Positions 44,500 to 53,516 of a stretch of 64,000 nt of DNA are shown here, piece by piece (within the stretch, counting starts at the first letter, position 1; each line of letters begins with the position of its first letter). The stretch is taken from NCBI RefSeq assembly GCF_900104815.1, contig NZ_FNTD01000004.1:682001-746000 (forward strand). The letters are read 5' to 3'. The DNA is from Streptomyces misionensis (lineage in GTDB: Bacteria > Actinomycetota > Actinomycetes > Streptomycetales > Streptomycetaceae). Below the pieces are notes generated by a model. That model did no database searches. It was not told the origin of the DNA and saw only the letters and a list, made by a program, of their open reading frames with translations. The position numbers were made by a program, and so were the translations under genes.

Positions 44500-44539
44500 C
44501 AGTATGGGCGCGCGCCCATACTGTTTGGGCAAGTGCCCA
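44500..44539. promoter_or_regulatory. TetR operators: 24-bp palindrome plus TGGGCA/TGCCCA repeat
   Basis: 44500-44523 is a perfect 24-bp palindrome with ATGGGC/GCCCAT half-sites around GCGC; 44526-44539 is TGGGCA-AG-TGCCCA. Both lie in the 117-bp divergent gap upstream of the methyltransferase. Confidence 0.83.
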
Positions 44540-44565
44540 TTCTCCGTCGCACACAGGAGGCAGCC

Positions 44566-45423
44566 GTGCCGGACGTCGTCAACTCCCAGCAGGAAAAGGC
44601 GTGGAACGGTCCGGAGGGCACTCACTGGGCCCACCACCAGGACCGCTGGAACGCCGTGAACGAGGGCTTCGACGAGCCGCTGCTCGACGCGGCCGCGATC
44701 GGCGCCGCACACCGGGTGCTCGACCTCGGCTGCGGTTCCGGGCAGACCACCCGGCTCGCCGCGCTCCGCGCCCCCGGGGGCGGCGCGCTGGGCCTCGATC
44801 TGTCCGGACCGATGCTGGCCGAGGCGCGGGCCCGCGCGCGGCGCGAGGGCATCGCCAACGTCTCGTTCGTCCAGGGCGACGCGCAGGTGCACCCCTTCGA
44901 GCCGGGCGCCTTCGACGTGGCGATCAGCCGCTACGGAGTGATGTTCTTCGCCGACCCGGTGGCGGCCTTCGGCAACATCGGCCGGGCGCTGCGCCCCGGC
45001 GGGCGCCTGGCGTTCGTCTGCCCGGCCGACATCTCGCTCAGCGGCGGGGCGGCGGCACTGGCCTCACTGGGCGACGTGCTGCCGCTCGGCGGCTTCGGCA
45101 CCCCGGGGCTGCCCGGCATGTTCTCCCTGTCCGCCCCGGACCGCATCCGCGCCGTCCTCACCGCGGCCGGTTTCACGGGGGTGGCCGCGGGCCCGGTCCG
45201 GGCGTACGAGACGTGGGGGCACGGAGCCGAGGACGCCGCGGAGTTCATGCTCGGCACGGGTCCCGGCCGCCATCTGCTGGCCCAGGTCGGCGCGGCGGAG
45301 CAGGACCGCGCCCGCCGCGCCCTGGCGGACCGGCTGCGCGCCCACGAGGCGGACGACGGCACGGTCCGGCTGCCCAGCACGTCCTGGCTGGTCACGGCGG
45401 ACCGCCCGGCGGACGCCAGGTGA
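44566..45423 (+). CDS. SAM-dependent class I methyltransferase
   Basis: 285 residues from GTG 44566, with AGGAGG 5 nt upstream. HRVLDLGCGSGQTTRLAAL is motif I, ALGLDLSGPMLAEARARA the acidic loop, FVQGDAQVHPFEPGAFDVAISRYGVMFF motifs II/III. UbiE/SmtA-like small-molecule methyltransferase; substrate unknown. Control by the divergent TetR protein suggests an inducible detoxification or resistance role. Its 3' end overlaps the convergent HAD gene by 32 bp. Confidence 0.87.
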   Translation: MPDVVNSQQEKAWNGPEGTHWAHHQDRWNAVNEGFDEPLLDAAAIGAAHRVLDLGCGSGQTTRLAALRAPGGGALGLDLSGPMLAEARARARREGIANVSFVQGDAQVHPFEPGAFDVAISRYGVMFFADPVAAFGNIGRALRPGGRLAFVCPADISLSGGAAALASLGDVLPLGGFGTPGLPGMFSLSAPDRIRAVLTAAGFTGVAAGPVRAYETWGHGAEDAAEFMLGTGPGRHLLAQVGAAEQDRARRALADRLRAHEADDGTVRLPSTSWLVTADRPADAR

Positions 45424-46099
45424 GCAGACGCTCGGCCAGCTCCGGCAGGGAGGCGGCCGTCACGTCGGCCGGCCGGTGAGTGGCGGGGTACGGCCGCGGC
45501 GTCCGGCACAGCCACCCGGTGCGCAGGCCCGCGCGGGACGCGCCGTCCACGTCCCAGGGGTGCACGGCGACCAGCAGGGCCGCGGACGCGGGTACGGCGA
45601 GCACGCGCAGGGCGTGCGCGTACGCCTCGGGGGCCGGCTTCCAGCGGGCCGGGGCCGTCACGTCCAGGTGGGCTTCGAACAGGCCGGTCAGTCCTGCCCG
45701 GTCCAGGACCGCGCGGGTGGTGGCGGCCGCTCCGTTCGTCAGGGTGGCCAGGCGGAACCCGGCCGAGCGCAGGGCCCGTACGCCCTCCGGGACGTCCGGG
45801 TGCACCGGCAGTTCGGGCAGCCCGGACAGTACGTGGTCCGCGGCGCGCTCCGGGTCCGGTACGGCCCGCTCGCCGGCCGCCAGGGCCAGCAGTCCCTCCC
45901 GGGCGACGGCCGCGAAGGAGGCGTGACCGCCCGCCAGGGTCAGGGCCGTCCCGTCGCGCAGCACCCCGGCGAACCAGGCCGGCAGCAGATGGGCGGACAG
46001 GCCGGCCTCCGTGAAGCGTCCGGCGAGCGGGGCCATGTCGGTGAGCGTCTCGTTGACGTCGAACACCAGGACCGGGAGGTCAGCGGACAACCGGATCAC
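45392..46099 (-). CDS. HAD-superfamily hydrolase (type II haloacid dehalogenase-like)
   Basis: 235 residues. Motif I VFDVNETLTDM holds the nucleophilic Asp (Asn-Glu variant common in L-2-haloacid dehalogenase-like proteins), motif II LATLTNGA, motif III RWKPAPEAYAHAL (Lys), and motif IV near VAVHPWDVDGASRAG. Probably hydrolyses a small halo- or phospho-substrate. It overlaps the 3' end of the methyltransferase and the 3' end of the small membrane-protein gene upstream, so the minus-strand trio is tightly packed. Confidence 0.85.
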   Translation of the reverse strand: MIRLSADLPVLVFDVNETLTDMAPLAGRFTEAGLSAHLLPAWFAGVLRDGTALTLAGGHASFAAVAREGLLALAAGERAVPDPERAADHVLSGLPELPVHPDVPEGVRALRSAGFRLATLTNGAAATTRAVLDRAGLTGLFEAHLDVTAPARWKPAPEAYAHALRVLAVPASAALLVAVHPWDVDGASRAGLRTGWLCRTPRPYPATHRPADVTAASLPELAERLLTWRPPGGPP

Positions 46100-46289
46100 C
46101 TCCCGCCTGCCGCTCGGCCTCGCGTTCCCCCCGGTCGACCCAGGACCAGGTGACCGCCGCCGGCGGCACGCTGATCCGCTCCCACAGCGGCGAGCGCCGC
46201 AGGGCGTGGACGGCGGCCGGGACCACCACGGCCACCAGCAGCGCGGGGCAGGCCATGCCGACGGCGGACATGGGCGCCGAGTGCCTCAT
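46080..46289 (-). CDS. 69-residue small membrane protein
   Basis: ATG 46289 with GAGAGG upstream. One hydrophobic helix (VGMACPALLVAVVVPAAVHAL) followed by a charged tail with RRSPLWERISVPPAAVTWSWVDRGERE. Not recognised. It overlaps the HAD hydrolase start by 20 bp and follows another tiny membrane-protein gene by 7 bp, so the three are probably cotranscribed. Confidence 0.6.
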   Translation of the reverse strand: MRHSAPMSAVGMACPALLVAVVVPAAVHALRRSPLWERISVPPAAVTWSWVDRGEREAERQAGGDPVVR

Positions 46290-46296
46290 CGCCGTC

Positions 46297-46437
46297 TCAC
46301 CTCTCCCGCGCCGTGGCGCCCCGCACCAGCAGGGCCGCGGCGACGGCGAGCAGCGGTACGGCGACGACCGGCAGCCGGCGGCCGTAGACGAAGCAGAGGG
46401 CGACCAGCACGGTTCCGAAGACATGCCGCTGCCTCAT
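46297..46437 (-). CDS. 46-residue hydrophobic small protein
   Basis: ATG 46437 after GGGGATGGTGCG. Product of 46 residues with two hydrophobic stretches (HVFGTVLVALCFVYG and LPVVAVPLLAVAAALLV) and Arg-rich ends, likely a membrane hairpin. Almost all codons end in G/C. Its stop is 7 bp before the start of the next small membrane-protein gene. No family recognised. Confidence 0.55.
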   Translation of the reverse strand: MRQRHVFGTVLVALCFVYGRRLPVVAVPLLAVAAALLVRGATARER

Positions 46438-46756
46438 CGCACCATCCCCCTCCTGCCAGCACTTGCGCCAGTCATGTGCCCACTCCCGCCGTCTCGTTCA
46501 CCCGGGACCGAGACCCTCAGGACATTACGGGCGCCCGTGATGGTCCCTCGGCCGACACACCGCGGCGGCGACCTCACACCTGCGGAGCGGTCCGCTCCGC
46601 ACACCGAAGACACGCCCGCCGGCGTCCTCCGCCCCCTTTGCGGGAGAACGCCCGGCACGCCGTTTGCCCCCGGCGGGCCGGGGTACCCCGGCGCCGCACG
46701 AGATGCCGAAGCGGCGGCGCCGCAGGAGAATCGGGGCACGAGTGGGAGGAGTGGCC
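46438..46756. other. Divergent intergenic region upstream of formate dehydrogenase
   Basis: 319 bp between the small membrane-protein operon and the formate dehydrogenase catalytic subunit. It must hold both promoters. I found no strong palindrome or recognisable consensus promoter. Confidence 0.45.
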
Positions 46757-49700
46757 GTGGGCGTACGCACCTGGATCGACTCGTGGCCGGTGTACCGCCA
46801 GCTCACCGGGACGGACCCGCTGGGCCGGGGCGCCGCCGCCAAGAGCGGCCGCAGCGCGCGGCTCACACCCCGGGTGGCCTCGGCCGACCGGGTGGTCAAG
46901 TCCGTCTGCCCGTACTGCGCGGTGGGCTGCGGCCAGAACGTGTACGTCCAGGACGAGAAGGTCACCCAGATCGAGGGCGACCCCGACTCCCCCGTCTCAC
47001 GCGGCCGGTTGTGCCCCAAGGGCTCGGCGAGCCTCCAGCTGACCACCGGCGAGGCCCGCCGCCACGAGGTGCTCTACCGGCGCCCGCACGGCACCGAATG
47101 GGAGCGCCTCGACCTCGACACCGCGATGGACATGATCGCCGACCGGGTGATCGCGGCCCGCCGGGCCGGCTGGGAGTGGGAGGTCGACCAGACCCGCACC
47201 CGGCGCACCCTGGGCTTCGCGAGCCTCGGCGGGGCCACGCTGGACAACGAAGAGAACTACCTGATCAAGAAGTTGTTCACGGCGCTCGGCGCGATCCAGA
47301 TCGAGAACCAGGCGCGCGTTTGACACTCCTCCACCGTTCCCAGTCTGGGAACCTCGTTCGGACGCGGCGGCGCGACCACCTTCCAGCAGGACCTGCAGAA
47401 CTCGGACTGCATCGTCATCGAGGGCTCGAACATGGCCGAGTGCCATCCGGTCGGGTTCCAGTGGGTGATGGAGGCCAAGGCGCGGGGCGCGAAGGTGATC
47501 CACGTCGACCCGCGGTTCACCCGCACCAGCGCGCTCGCCGACCTGCACGTGCCGCTGCGCGCGGGCTCGGACATCGCGTTCCTCGGCGGGATCGTCCGGT
47601 ACGTGCTGGAGCACGACAAGTACTTCCGCGACTACCTGCTGGCGTACACCAACGCGCCGGTGATCCTGCGGGAGGACTTCTGTGACACCGAGGACCTGTC
47701 CGGCGTCTTCTCCGGCCTGAACGGCGAGACCCGTTCGTACGACAACTCCAGCTGGCAGTACGAGGGCACCGAGGTGCAGGCCGCCTCGGGCCGGCGCGAC
47801 CAGGAGTACGACGAGCGCACCGGCGGCGGCGCGTCGGTGACCGAGGCGGCGCGCGGCGAGGCGCACGGCTCCGGCGGCGCGGTGATCGGCGAGGGCGAGC
47901 CCGAACGGGACGAGACGCTGACGCATCCGCGCTGTGTCTTCCAGGTGCTCAAGCGGCACTTCTCGCGCTACACGCCGGAGATGGTGGAGCAGGTGTGCGG
48001 GGTGCCGCAGGACCTGTTCCGGCAGGTGTGCGAGCTGGTCACGGAGAACTCCGGCCGGGACCGGACGACGGCCTTCGCCTACGCGGTGGGCTGGACCCAG
48101 CACACGGTGGGCGTGCAGTACATCCGCACGGCCTGCATCCTGCAACTGCTGCTGGGCAACATCGGCCGGCCGGGGGGCGGCATCCTCGCGCTGCGCGGGC
48201 ACGCCTCCATCCAGGGGTCGACGGACATCCCGACCCTGTTCAACCTGCTGCCGGGCTACATCCCGATGCCGCACGCGCACCAGAACCAGGACCTGGACGC
48301 CTTCGTCGAGGCGGAGGCGGCGCACAAGGGCTACTGGGGCAACATGCGCTCGTACCTGGTGAGCCTGCTCAAGGCGTACTGGGGCGACAAGGCGACGGCG
48401 CAGAACGACTTCTGCTTCGACTACCTGCCGCGGCTGACCGGTTCGCACTCGACGTACGAGACGACGATGGCCCAGTTGGAGGGCACCTGCAAGGGCTACT
48501 TCCTGCTGGGCGAGAACCCGGCGGTGGGCAACGCCAACTCCAAGCTGATGCGGCTCGGCATGGCCAATCTGGACTGGCTGGTGGTGCGCGACTTCTCGCT
48601 GATCGAGTCGGCGACCTGGTGGAAGGACGGGCCGGAGATCGAGACCGGGGAGATGCACACGGAGGACATCCGCACCGAGGTGTTCTTCCTGCCGGCCGCG
48701 GCGCACACCGAGAAGGACGGCAGCTTCACCAACACCCAGCGACTGCTCCAGTGGCACCACCAGGCGGTCGAGCCGCCCGGCGAGTCGCGCAGCGACCTGT
48801 GGTTCACGTTCCATCTGGGGCGGATCATCCGGGAGAAGCTCGCCGGGTCGACCGACGAGATGGACCGGCCGGTGCTGGACCTCGCCTGGGACTACCCGAC
48901 GAAGGGTCCGTTGTCCGAACCCGACGCGGAGGCGGTGCTCGCGGAGATCAACGGTTACGACGCCGAGGGCGATCCGCTCTCCTCCTACGAGCAGCTGAAG
49001 CCGGACGGCTCGACCACCTGCGGCTGCTGGATCTACTGCGGGGTGCGCGCCGACGGCGTCAACCAGGCCGCCCGCCGCAAGCCCGGCCGGGAGCAGGACT
49101 GGGTGGCCGCCGAGTGGGCGTGGGCGTGGCCCGCCAACCGCCGCATCCTGTACAACCGTGCCTCCGCCGACCCCGAGGGCCGGCCCTGGAGCGAGCGGAA
49201 GGCTTTGGTGTGGTGGGACGCGGACCGGGGTGAGTGGTCGGGGCACGACGTGCCCGACTTCAAGAAGGACAAGGCGCCCGGCTACGAACCGGACCAGGAG
49301 GCGACCGGACCCGCGGCACTGACCGGCCGGGACGCGTTCATCATGCAGGCCGACGGCAAGGCGTGGCTGTACGTGCCGTCCGGGCTCACGGACGGGCCAC
49401 TGCCCACGCACTACGAGCCGCAGGACTCGCCGTTCCCGAACCTGCTCTACGACCAGCAGCGCAACCCGGTGCGGCAGCTGATGCCGACGGTGCCGGACAA
49501 CCGCTACCAGCCGAGCGGTGACGAGCGGGGCTCGCAGGTCTACCCGTACGTGGCGACGACCTACCGGCTCACCGAGCACCACACGGCGGGCGGCATGTCC
49601 CGCTGGCAGCCGTATCTGGCCGAACTGCAACCGGAGTTCTTCTGCGAGGTCTCCCCGGAGCTGGCCGCCGAGCGGAGCCTGGAGCACACCGGCTGGGCGA

Positions 49701-50017
49701 CGATCGTCAGCGCCCGCGGGGTGATCGAGGCGCGGGTGCTGGTGACCGACCGGATGACCCCGCTGACCGTGCACGGCCGGCGGCTGCACCAGGTGGGGCT
49801 GCCGTACCACTGGGGCCCCAACGGCTACACCACCGGCGACGCGGCGAACGAACTGCTGCACCTCTCCCTGGACCCCAACACCCACATCCAGGAGGCCAAG
49901 GCGATCGCGGTGGACATCCGCCCCGGGCGCCGGCCGCGCGGCCCGGCCTCCCTGGAACTGGTGCGGGCCTACCGCGCCCGGGCGGGCATCGACGAGCACA
50001 CGGGCACGGAGCCGTAG
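46757..50017 (+). CDS. Formate dehydrogenase catalytic subunit, selenocysteine-containing
   Basis: 1086 residues including one selenocysteine. GTG 46757 is chosen (GGAGGA 6 nt upstream). C51, C54, C58 and C86 (CPYCAVGCGQ ... RLCPKGS) bind a [4Fe-4S] cluster. The frame continues through UGA at 47321 as residue 189 in NQARV-U-HSSTVPSLGTSFGRG, exactly where FDH selenocysteine sits, with a SECIS-like hairpin just downstream. Molybdopterin-binding domains follow (VIEGSNMAECHPVGFQ, GSDIAFLGGIVRYVL). No Tat signal, so it faces the cytosol. It oxidises formate to CO2, passing electrons to the beta subunit encoded at 41.7 kb. Confidence 0.93.
47321..47352 (+). promoter_or_regulatory. In-frame UGA (Sec) and bacterial SECIS-like hairpin
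   Basis: UGA at 47321-47323, then GTTCCC (47336-47341), loop AGTCT (47342-47346), GGGAAC (47347-47352). The GU-containing apical loop lies about 20 nt after the UGA, the distance and loop type used by bacterial SelB. Confidence 0.82.
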
Positions 50018-50054
50018 ACCCCGGGCGGGCCGGTCGCCGGCGGAACAGGACCCG

Positions 50055-51071
50055 CTAGCGGAGCACGACGGTGTGGGAGCCGCGGGGCACCAGCTCCCCC
50101 ACCACCGGCGCCCCGGGGACCTCCCCGGCGACCAGCAGCCCGCCGGAGGTCTGGGCGTCGGCGAGCAGCAGCCGGGTGTCGGCGTCGGTGGGGCCGAACT
50201 CGGTGTGCGGGGCGACCCATTCGAGGTTGCGCCGGGTGCCGCCGCTGACGAAGCCGTCGCGGACGGCCTCGCGGGCACCGTCCAGATACGGCACGGCGGC
50301 GGTGTCGATCACGGCGGTCACCCCGGACGCCTTGGCGAGCTTGTGCAGATGGCCGAGGAAGCCGAAGCCCGTGACATCGGTGGCACAGGTGGCCCCGGCG
50401 GCCAGCGCGGCCTCGGACGCCTCCCGGTTCAGCGCCGTCATGGTGGCGACGGCCTGCTCGAACCGCTCACCGGTGACCTTGTGCCGGTTGTTGAGCACAC
50501 CGAGGCCGAGCGGCTTGGTCAGGGACAGCGGGGTCCCGGGCCGGCCGGTGTCGTTGCGCAGCAGCCGTCCCGGGTCGGCGATGCCGGTGACGGCCATGCC
50601 GTACTTGGGTTCCGGATCGTCCACGCTGTGTCCGCCGCCGACGTGGCAGCCGGCCTCGGTGGCGATGTCGAGGCCGCCGCGCAGCACCTCGCGGGCCAGG
50701 TCGAAGGGGAGCCGGTCGCGCGGCCAGGCCAGCAGGTTGACGGCGAGCACCGGCCGGCCGCCCATCGCGTACACGTCCGACAGCGCGTTGGCGGCGGCGA
50801 TGCGCCCCCAGTCGTAGGGGTCGTCCACCACCGGGGTGAAGAAGTCGGCCGTGCACACCATGGCCGTGTCCGGCCGGCCGGGCAGGGTGACCACGGCCGC
50901 GTCGTCGCCGGTGGACAGGCCGACCAGCAGCGGGGTGTCACCGCCGGCGAGCTGCGGCACGGTCAGCCCGCTGACCACCTCCTCCAGCTCACCGGGCGGG
51001 ATCTTGCAGGCGCAGCCGCCGCCGTGGGCGAACTGCGTGAGTCGGACGGTCGCTTGGCGGGTCGGTGTCAT
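50055..51071 (-). CDS. selD: Selenide, water dikinase (selenophosphate synthetase)
   Basis: 338 residues from ATG 51071 (GGAG 6 nt upstream). The catalytic loop HGGGCACK has Cys20 and Lys23, so it is the Cys form rather than the Sec form. GDDAAVV, DFFTPVVDDPYDWGRIAAANALSDVYAMGG and GHSVDDPEPKYGMAV are the AIR-synthase-like ATP and selenide binding blocks. It makes selenophosphate from selenide and ATP for Ser-tRNA-Sec conversion. Convergent with the formate dehydrogenase gene and divergent from tRNA-Sec, completing a compact selenocysteine locus (selA and selB are not in the window). Confidence 0.95.
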   Translation of the reverse strand: MTPTRQATVRLTQFAHGGGCACKIPPGELEEVVSGLTVPQLAGGDTPLLVGLSTGDDAAVVTLPGRPDTAMVCTADFFTPVVDDPYDWGRIAAANALSDVYAMGGRPVLAVNLLAWPRDRLPFDLAREVLRGGLDIATEAGCHVGGGHSVDDPEPKYGMAVTGIADPGRLLRNDTGRPGTPLSLTKPLGLGVLNNRHKVTGERFEQAVATMTALNREASEAALAAGATCATDVTGFGFLGHLHKLAKASGVTAVIDTAAVPYLDGAREAVRDGFVSGGTRRNLEWVAPHTEFGPTDADTRLLLADAQTSGGLLVAGEVPGAPVVGELVPRGSHTVVLR

Positions 51072-51105
51072 TCCGGTCTCCTGGGGCACTAGCCTGACGA
51101 GCGGT

Positions 51106-51198
51106 GGAGGCGTGTGGGTGCCTGGTGGCCCTCCCGGTCTTCAAAACCGAGGTGCCCGAGGATCTCGGGCAGGCGGGTTCGATTCCCGTCCGCCTCCG
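51106..51198 (+). tRNA. selC: tRNA-Sec (anticodon UCA)
   Basis: 93 nt. Acceptor arm GGAGGCG pairs with CGCCTCC; anticodon arm CGGT-CTTCAAA-ACCG presents UCA; a long variable arm TGCCCGAG-GAT-CTCGGGCA and a T-arm with GGTTCGATTCC follow, all features of selenocysteine tRNA. The eighth acceptor pair expected in bacterial tRNA-Sec is a mismatch (T/C). No CCA is encoded. The 3' end is the probable attachment site of the element that follows. Confidence 0.92.
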
Positions 51199-51245
51199 CT
51201 CCGCAAAGCCTTTTGACCTGCGAAAACTCGCACCGCTTCATGAGT

Positions 51246-51267
51246 GTGGCCAAGCAGTGGCCAAGCA
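51246..51267. repeat. Tandem 11-bp repeat between tRNA-Sec and integrase
   Basis: GTGGCCAAGCA occurs twice in direct tandem. With a CATGC-CTCTA-GCATG inverted repeat shortly downstream, it is a candidate integrase arm-binding region of the left attachment site. Confidence 0.5.
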
Positions 51268-51298
51268 CCCTCGCCTTCCATGCCTCTAGCATGCCCTC

Positions 51299-52552
51299 AT
51301 GGCCACCATCAAACGGCGTGACAACGCGGACGGCACAACGACCTACCGCGTCCGCTGGCAACAGGGCGGACGCACCGGAGGATGGCAATCCGAAAAGTTC
51401 GGCGACGAGACCTCTGCCGAGGAGTTCAAGCAGCTGGTCGACGCTCACGGCCAGCAGTGGCCGCCCGGCTGGGTAAAGGGCAAGGGCTTCGTCCAAGAGC
51501 CCGCAGTCGACGGCGACATGCCCCTCACTGACTGGGCACACCGATACGTCGACCGGCTCACCGGGATCGATGAGCGCACCCGCCACGACTACAAGCGCGA
51601 CATCGACAACCACTTCGCGATCATCCGACACGTACAGCCGTCCGGGCTCGTCGTGGAGGCCACGATCGCCAACGTCACCGCCGACGACATCCAGGACTGG
51701 GTGCGCGCCGAGGAGGCCGGCGAGCGCGACCCGGGCAACCCGGAGGCGTGGCTGCGGCGGAAGTCAAGCCCCAAGTCGATCGCGAACCGGCACGGGCTAC
51801 TGTCGGCGATTGTGCAGGCCGCGGTCGAGTCCGATCCGCCGCGGCGGTCGAAGAACTGCTGCACGGGGACGCGGCTGCCGCGCGTCGATGACGGCATCGA
51901 TGACGAGATGTGCTTCCTGGAGCACGACGAGTACGCCCGGATCGCCGCCGAGATCCAGGACCCGCACGCCCGGGACCTGGCGGACTGGCTCGTCGGCACC
52001 GGCATGCGCTGGGGCGAGGCGACCGCGCTACAGGTCCGGGACGTCAGCCTCACCCGCAGTACGGTCAGCGTGCAGCGAGCGTGGAAACGCGCAGCGGCCG
52101 GGGACGGCGGCCCCGCCTACTTCCTCGGCCCGCCGAAGACGAAGAAGGCCCGCCGCGTCATCGCGCTCAGCCCGCTTCAGATGGACATGCTGCGCCGCCG
52201 CATGGCGGGCAAGGCCCCCGAGGGCCTGCTCTTCGAGACGCCGCGCGGCAAGTCGTGGCGGCATGACAACTTCTGGCGCCGCCGCTGGGTGCCGGCGGTC
52301 GAGGCGGCCATCGCGAAGGGTTTGCCGAAGCGCCCGCGGATTCACGACCTGCGGCATACGCATGTGGCGTGGTTGATCGCGGAGCGGATTCCGCTGCCGG
52401 CGATTCAGGCGCGGCTGGGCCACGAGTCGATTACGACGACGGTGGACCGGTACGGGCATCTGGTGCAGGCGCTGGATGGGGAGATCCGGGCGGCCGTGGA
52501 GGCTGCGATGGGGCCTCCTGCGGCCGCGTCCGGGATCCGCCGCGTTGTGTAA
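51299..52552 (+). CDS. int: Tyrosine-recombinase integrase
   Basis: 417 residues. An N-terminal arm-binding segment (DGTTTYRVRWQQGG), a core-binding SAM-like domain at about 70-180, and the catalytic tyrosine recombinase residues: R237 (GTGMRWGEA), H349/R352 (HDLRHTHVAW), H375 (LGHESITTT) and nucleophile Y385 (VDRYGHL). Located next to tRNA-Sec and reading away from it, the usual position at one end of an integrated element. It should insert the element by recombination at the tRNA 3' end. Confidence 0.93.
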   Translation: MATIKRRDNADGTTTYRVRWQQGGRTGGWQSEKFGDETSAEEFKQLVDAHGQQWPPGWVKGKGFVQEPAVDGDMPLTDWAHRYVDRLTGIDERTRHDYKRDIDNHFAIIRHVQPSGLVVEATIANVTADDIQDWVRAEEAGERDPGNPEAWLRRKSSPKSIANRHGLLSAIVQAAVESDPPRRSKNCCTGTRLPRVDDGIDDEMCFLEHDEYARIAAEIQDPHARDLADWLVGTGMRWGEATALQVRDVSLTRSTVSVQRAWKRAAAGDGGPAYFLGPPKTKKARRVIALSPLQMDMLRRRMAGKAPEGLLFETPRGKSWRHDNFWRRRWVPAVEAAIAKGLPKRPRIHDLRHTHVAWLIAERIPLPAIQARLGHESITTTVDRYGHLVQALDGEIRAAVEAAMGPPAAASGIRRVV

Positions 52553-52557
52553 CTGGG

Positions 52558-52830
52558 TCAGCGCCCGGGCCAGTTCTGGACCCATAGGCCTTCGCGGACT
52601 ATGCGGGTGAGCATCTCCATGAACTCGTCCCGGGCCTGCTCAGTGATGTGCTCCTTGGAACCGATCCAGATGAACGAGCCGTCCTGCTCCACGCCTATGA
52701 CAGCCTTTCCTCCCGGAAGGCTGTCGCGCAATTCCATGTGGAACTCTGCGTGTGGTTGTTCCGTTGTCTGCGACGCATCGTCGTCATTGGGCTTGTCGCC
52801 GGATGACCACGTACCGTCTTCGTCCGCCAC
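52558..52830 (-). CDS. Hypothetical protein next to integrase
   Basis: 90 residues from GTG 52830 with GGAGG 5 nt upstream. Acidic N-terminus (DEDGTWSSGDKPNDDDAS) then a small alpha/beta domain with KAVIGVEQDGSFIWIGSKEH and a helical tail. Not recognised. Convergent with the integrase (6 bp between stops) and preceded by an inverted repeat that could regulate it. Possibly a superinfection or control protein, but nothing in sequence proves it. Confidence 0.6.
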   Translation of the reverse strand: MADEDGTWSSGDKPNDDDASQTTEQPHAEFHMELRDSLPGGKAVIGVEQDGSFIWIGSKEHITEQARDEFMEMLTRIVREGLWVQNWPGR

Positions 52831-52859
52831 CGCAACCTCCCAGGTACAAGGCGCACACT

Positions 52860-52877
52860 CGTTCGTATGTTCGAACG
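52860..52877. promoter_or_regulatory. Inverted repeat upstream of the 52830 start
   Basis: CGTTCG-TATGTT-CGAACG, 30 bp before the GTG. Could be a repressor site. It does not match the GAAC-N4-GTTC LexA pattern. Confidence 0.45.
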
Positions 52878-52994
52878 TGCGTGCAGAGTGATCCGTTTGC
52901 GCCCCCCAGGCGGATCACTGACGATGCCACACCGATCAAGCTGTGACCAGAGTGAATCACTGAGTAACGAAAAGTCGCACGATTAGTCCGACTT

Positions 52995-53408
52995 TCAGCC
53001 TCCGCTACCGTTACCCTGCGTTCGCCTCCGGGCAAAGGTTTCCGCGATGTCCGCGAGCTGCTGCCGCTCCTCGTCGCTCATCTCCTCGATGTGCGCAGCG
53101 AGGACGCGCGTCGTGCGGTCCTGGCTCCAGATGAACGACTCCATGTCAAGGTACTGAGCGGCGGCGGCTTCCTGGAGGACGCGCAGAGGGATGGCGAGGC
53201 CGACGGAGAGGGCTCGCAGGATGGCGGCAGAGGGAGCGTCGGTACTCTCGCCGCGCTCGACCTTGCTGATCCACCCGAACTTGGCCTGGGTCCCGGTGTC
53301 GGGGTCGACGGACTGGTCCGCCAGCTTGCGGACGCTGATGCCGAGTTCGGCGCGCCGCTGTCGTAGAAGGTCGGCGAAGTCGGTCCGCTGCTCAGTCATG
53401 GCGTGCAT
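52995..53408 (-). CDS. XRE-family repressor of the element
   Basis: 137 residues from ATG 53408 (GAGG 6 nt upstream; ATG 53399 is alternative). LRQRRAELGISVRKLADQSV and WISKVERGESTDAPSAAILR form a Cro/CI-type helix-turn-helix with an insertion between helices, followed by a C-terminal helical part that could mediate dimerisation. Placed between the integrase and a control region with repeated GTCTACGG half-sites, it is the best candidate for the immunity repressor. Transcribed opposite to the long plus-strand operon, as lysogeny repressors usually are. Confidence 0.8.
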   Translation of the reverse strand: MHAMTEQRTDFADLLRQRRAELGISVRKLADQSVDPDTGTQAKFGWISKVERGESTDAPSAAILRALSVGLAIPLRVLQEAAAAQYLDMESFIWSQDRTTRVLAAHIEEMSDEERQQLADIAETFARRRTQGNGSGG

Positions 53409-53516
53409 TCTGCCCTCTCGCTCCCCTGCGTGACGCCTGTTGTCTACGTTAAACCCTCTGATCACTGAGCAAATAGCAGGTCAGCCCGCACAACCGTTCA
53501 CGACCCGACACAAAGT

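Noticed and set aside
47321..47323. UGA in the formate dehydrogenase gene as a nonsense mutation
   Set aside because: The frame continues unchanged, the position is the known selenocysteine site, a SECIS-like hairpin follows, and selD and tRNA-Sec are adjacent.
46997..50278. Open frame of over 1000 codons antisense to the formate dehydrogenase gene
   Set aside because: A mirror of strong G/C third-position bias in a real gene; composition (Arg/Val/Gly/His-rich) is unlike any protein family.
52860..52877. LexA (SOS) box
   Set aside because: The repeat is CGTTCG-n6-CGAACG and does not contain the GAAC-n4-GTTC spacing expected of the actinobacterial LexA site.
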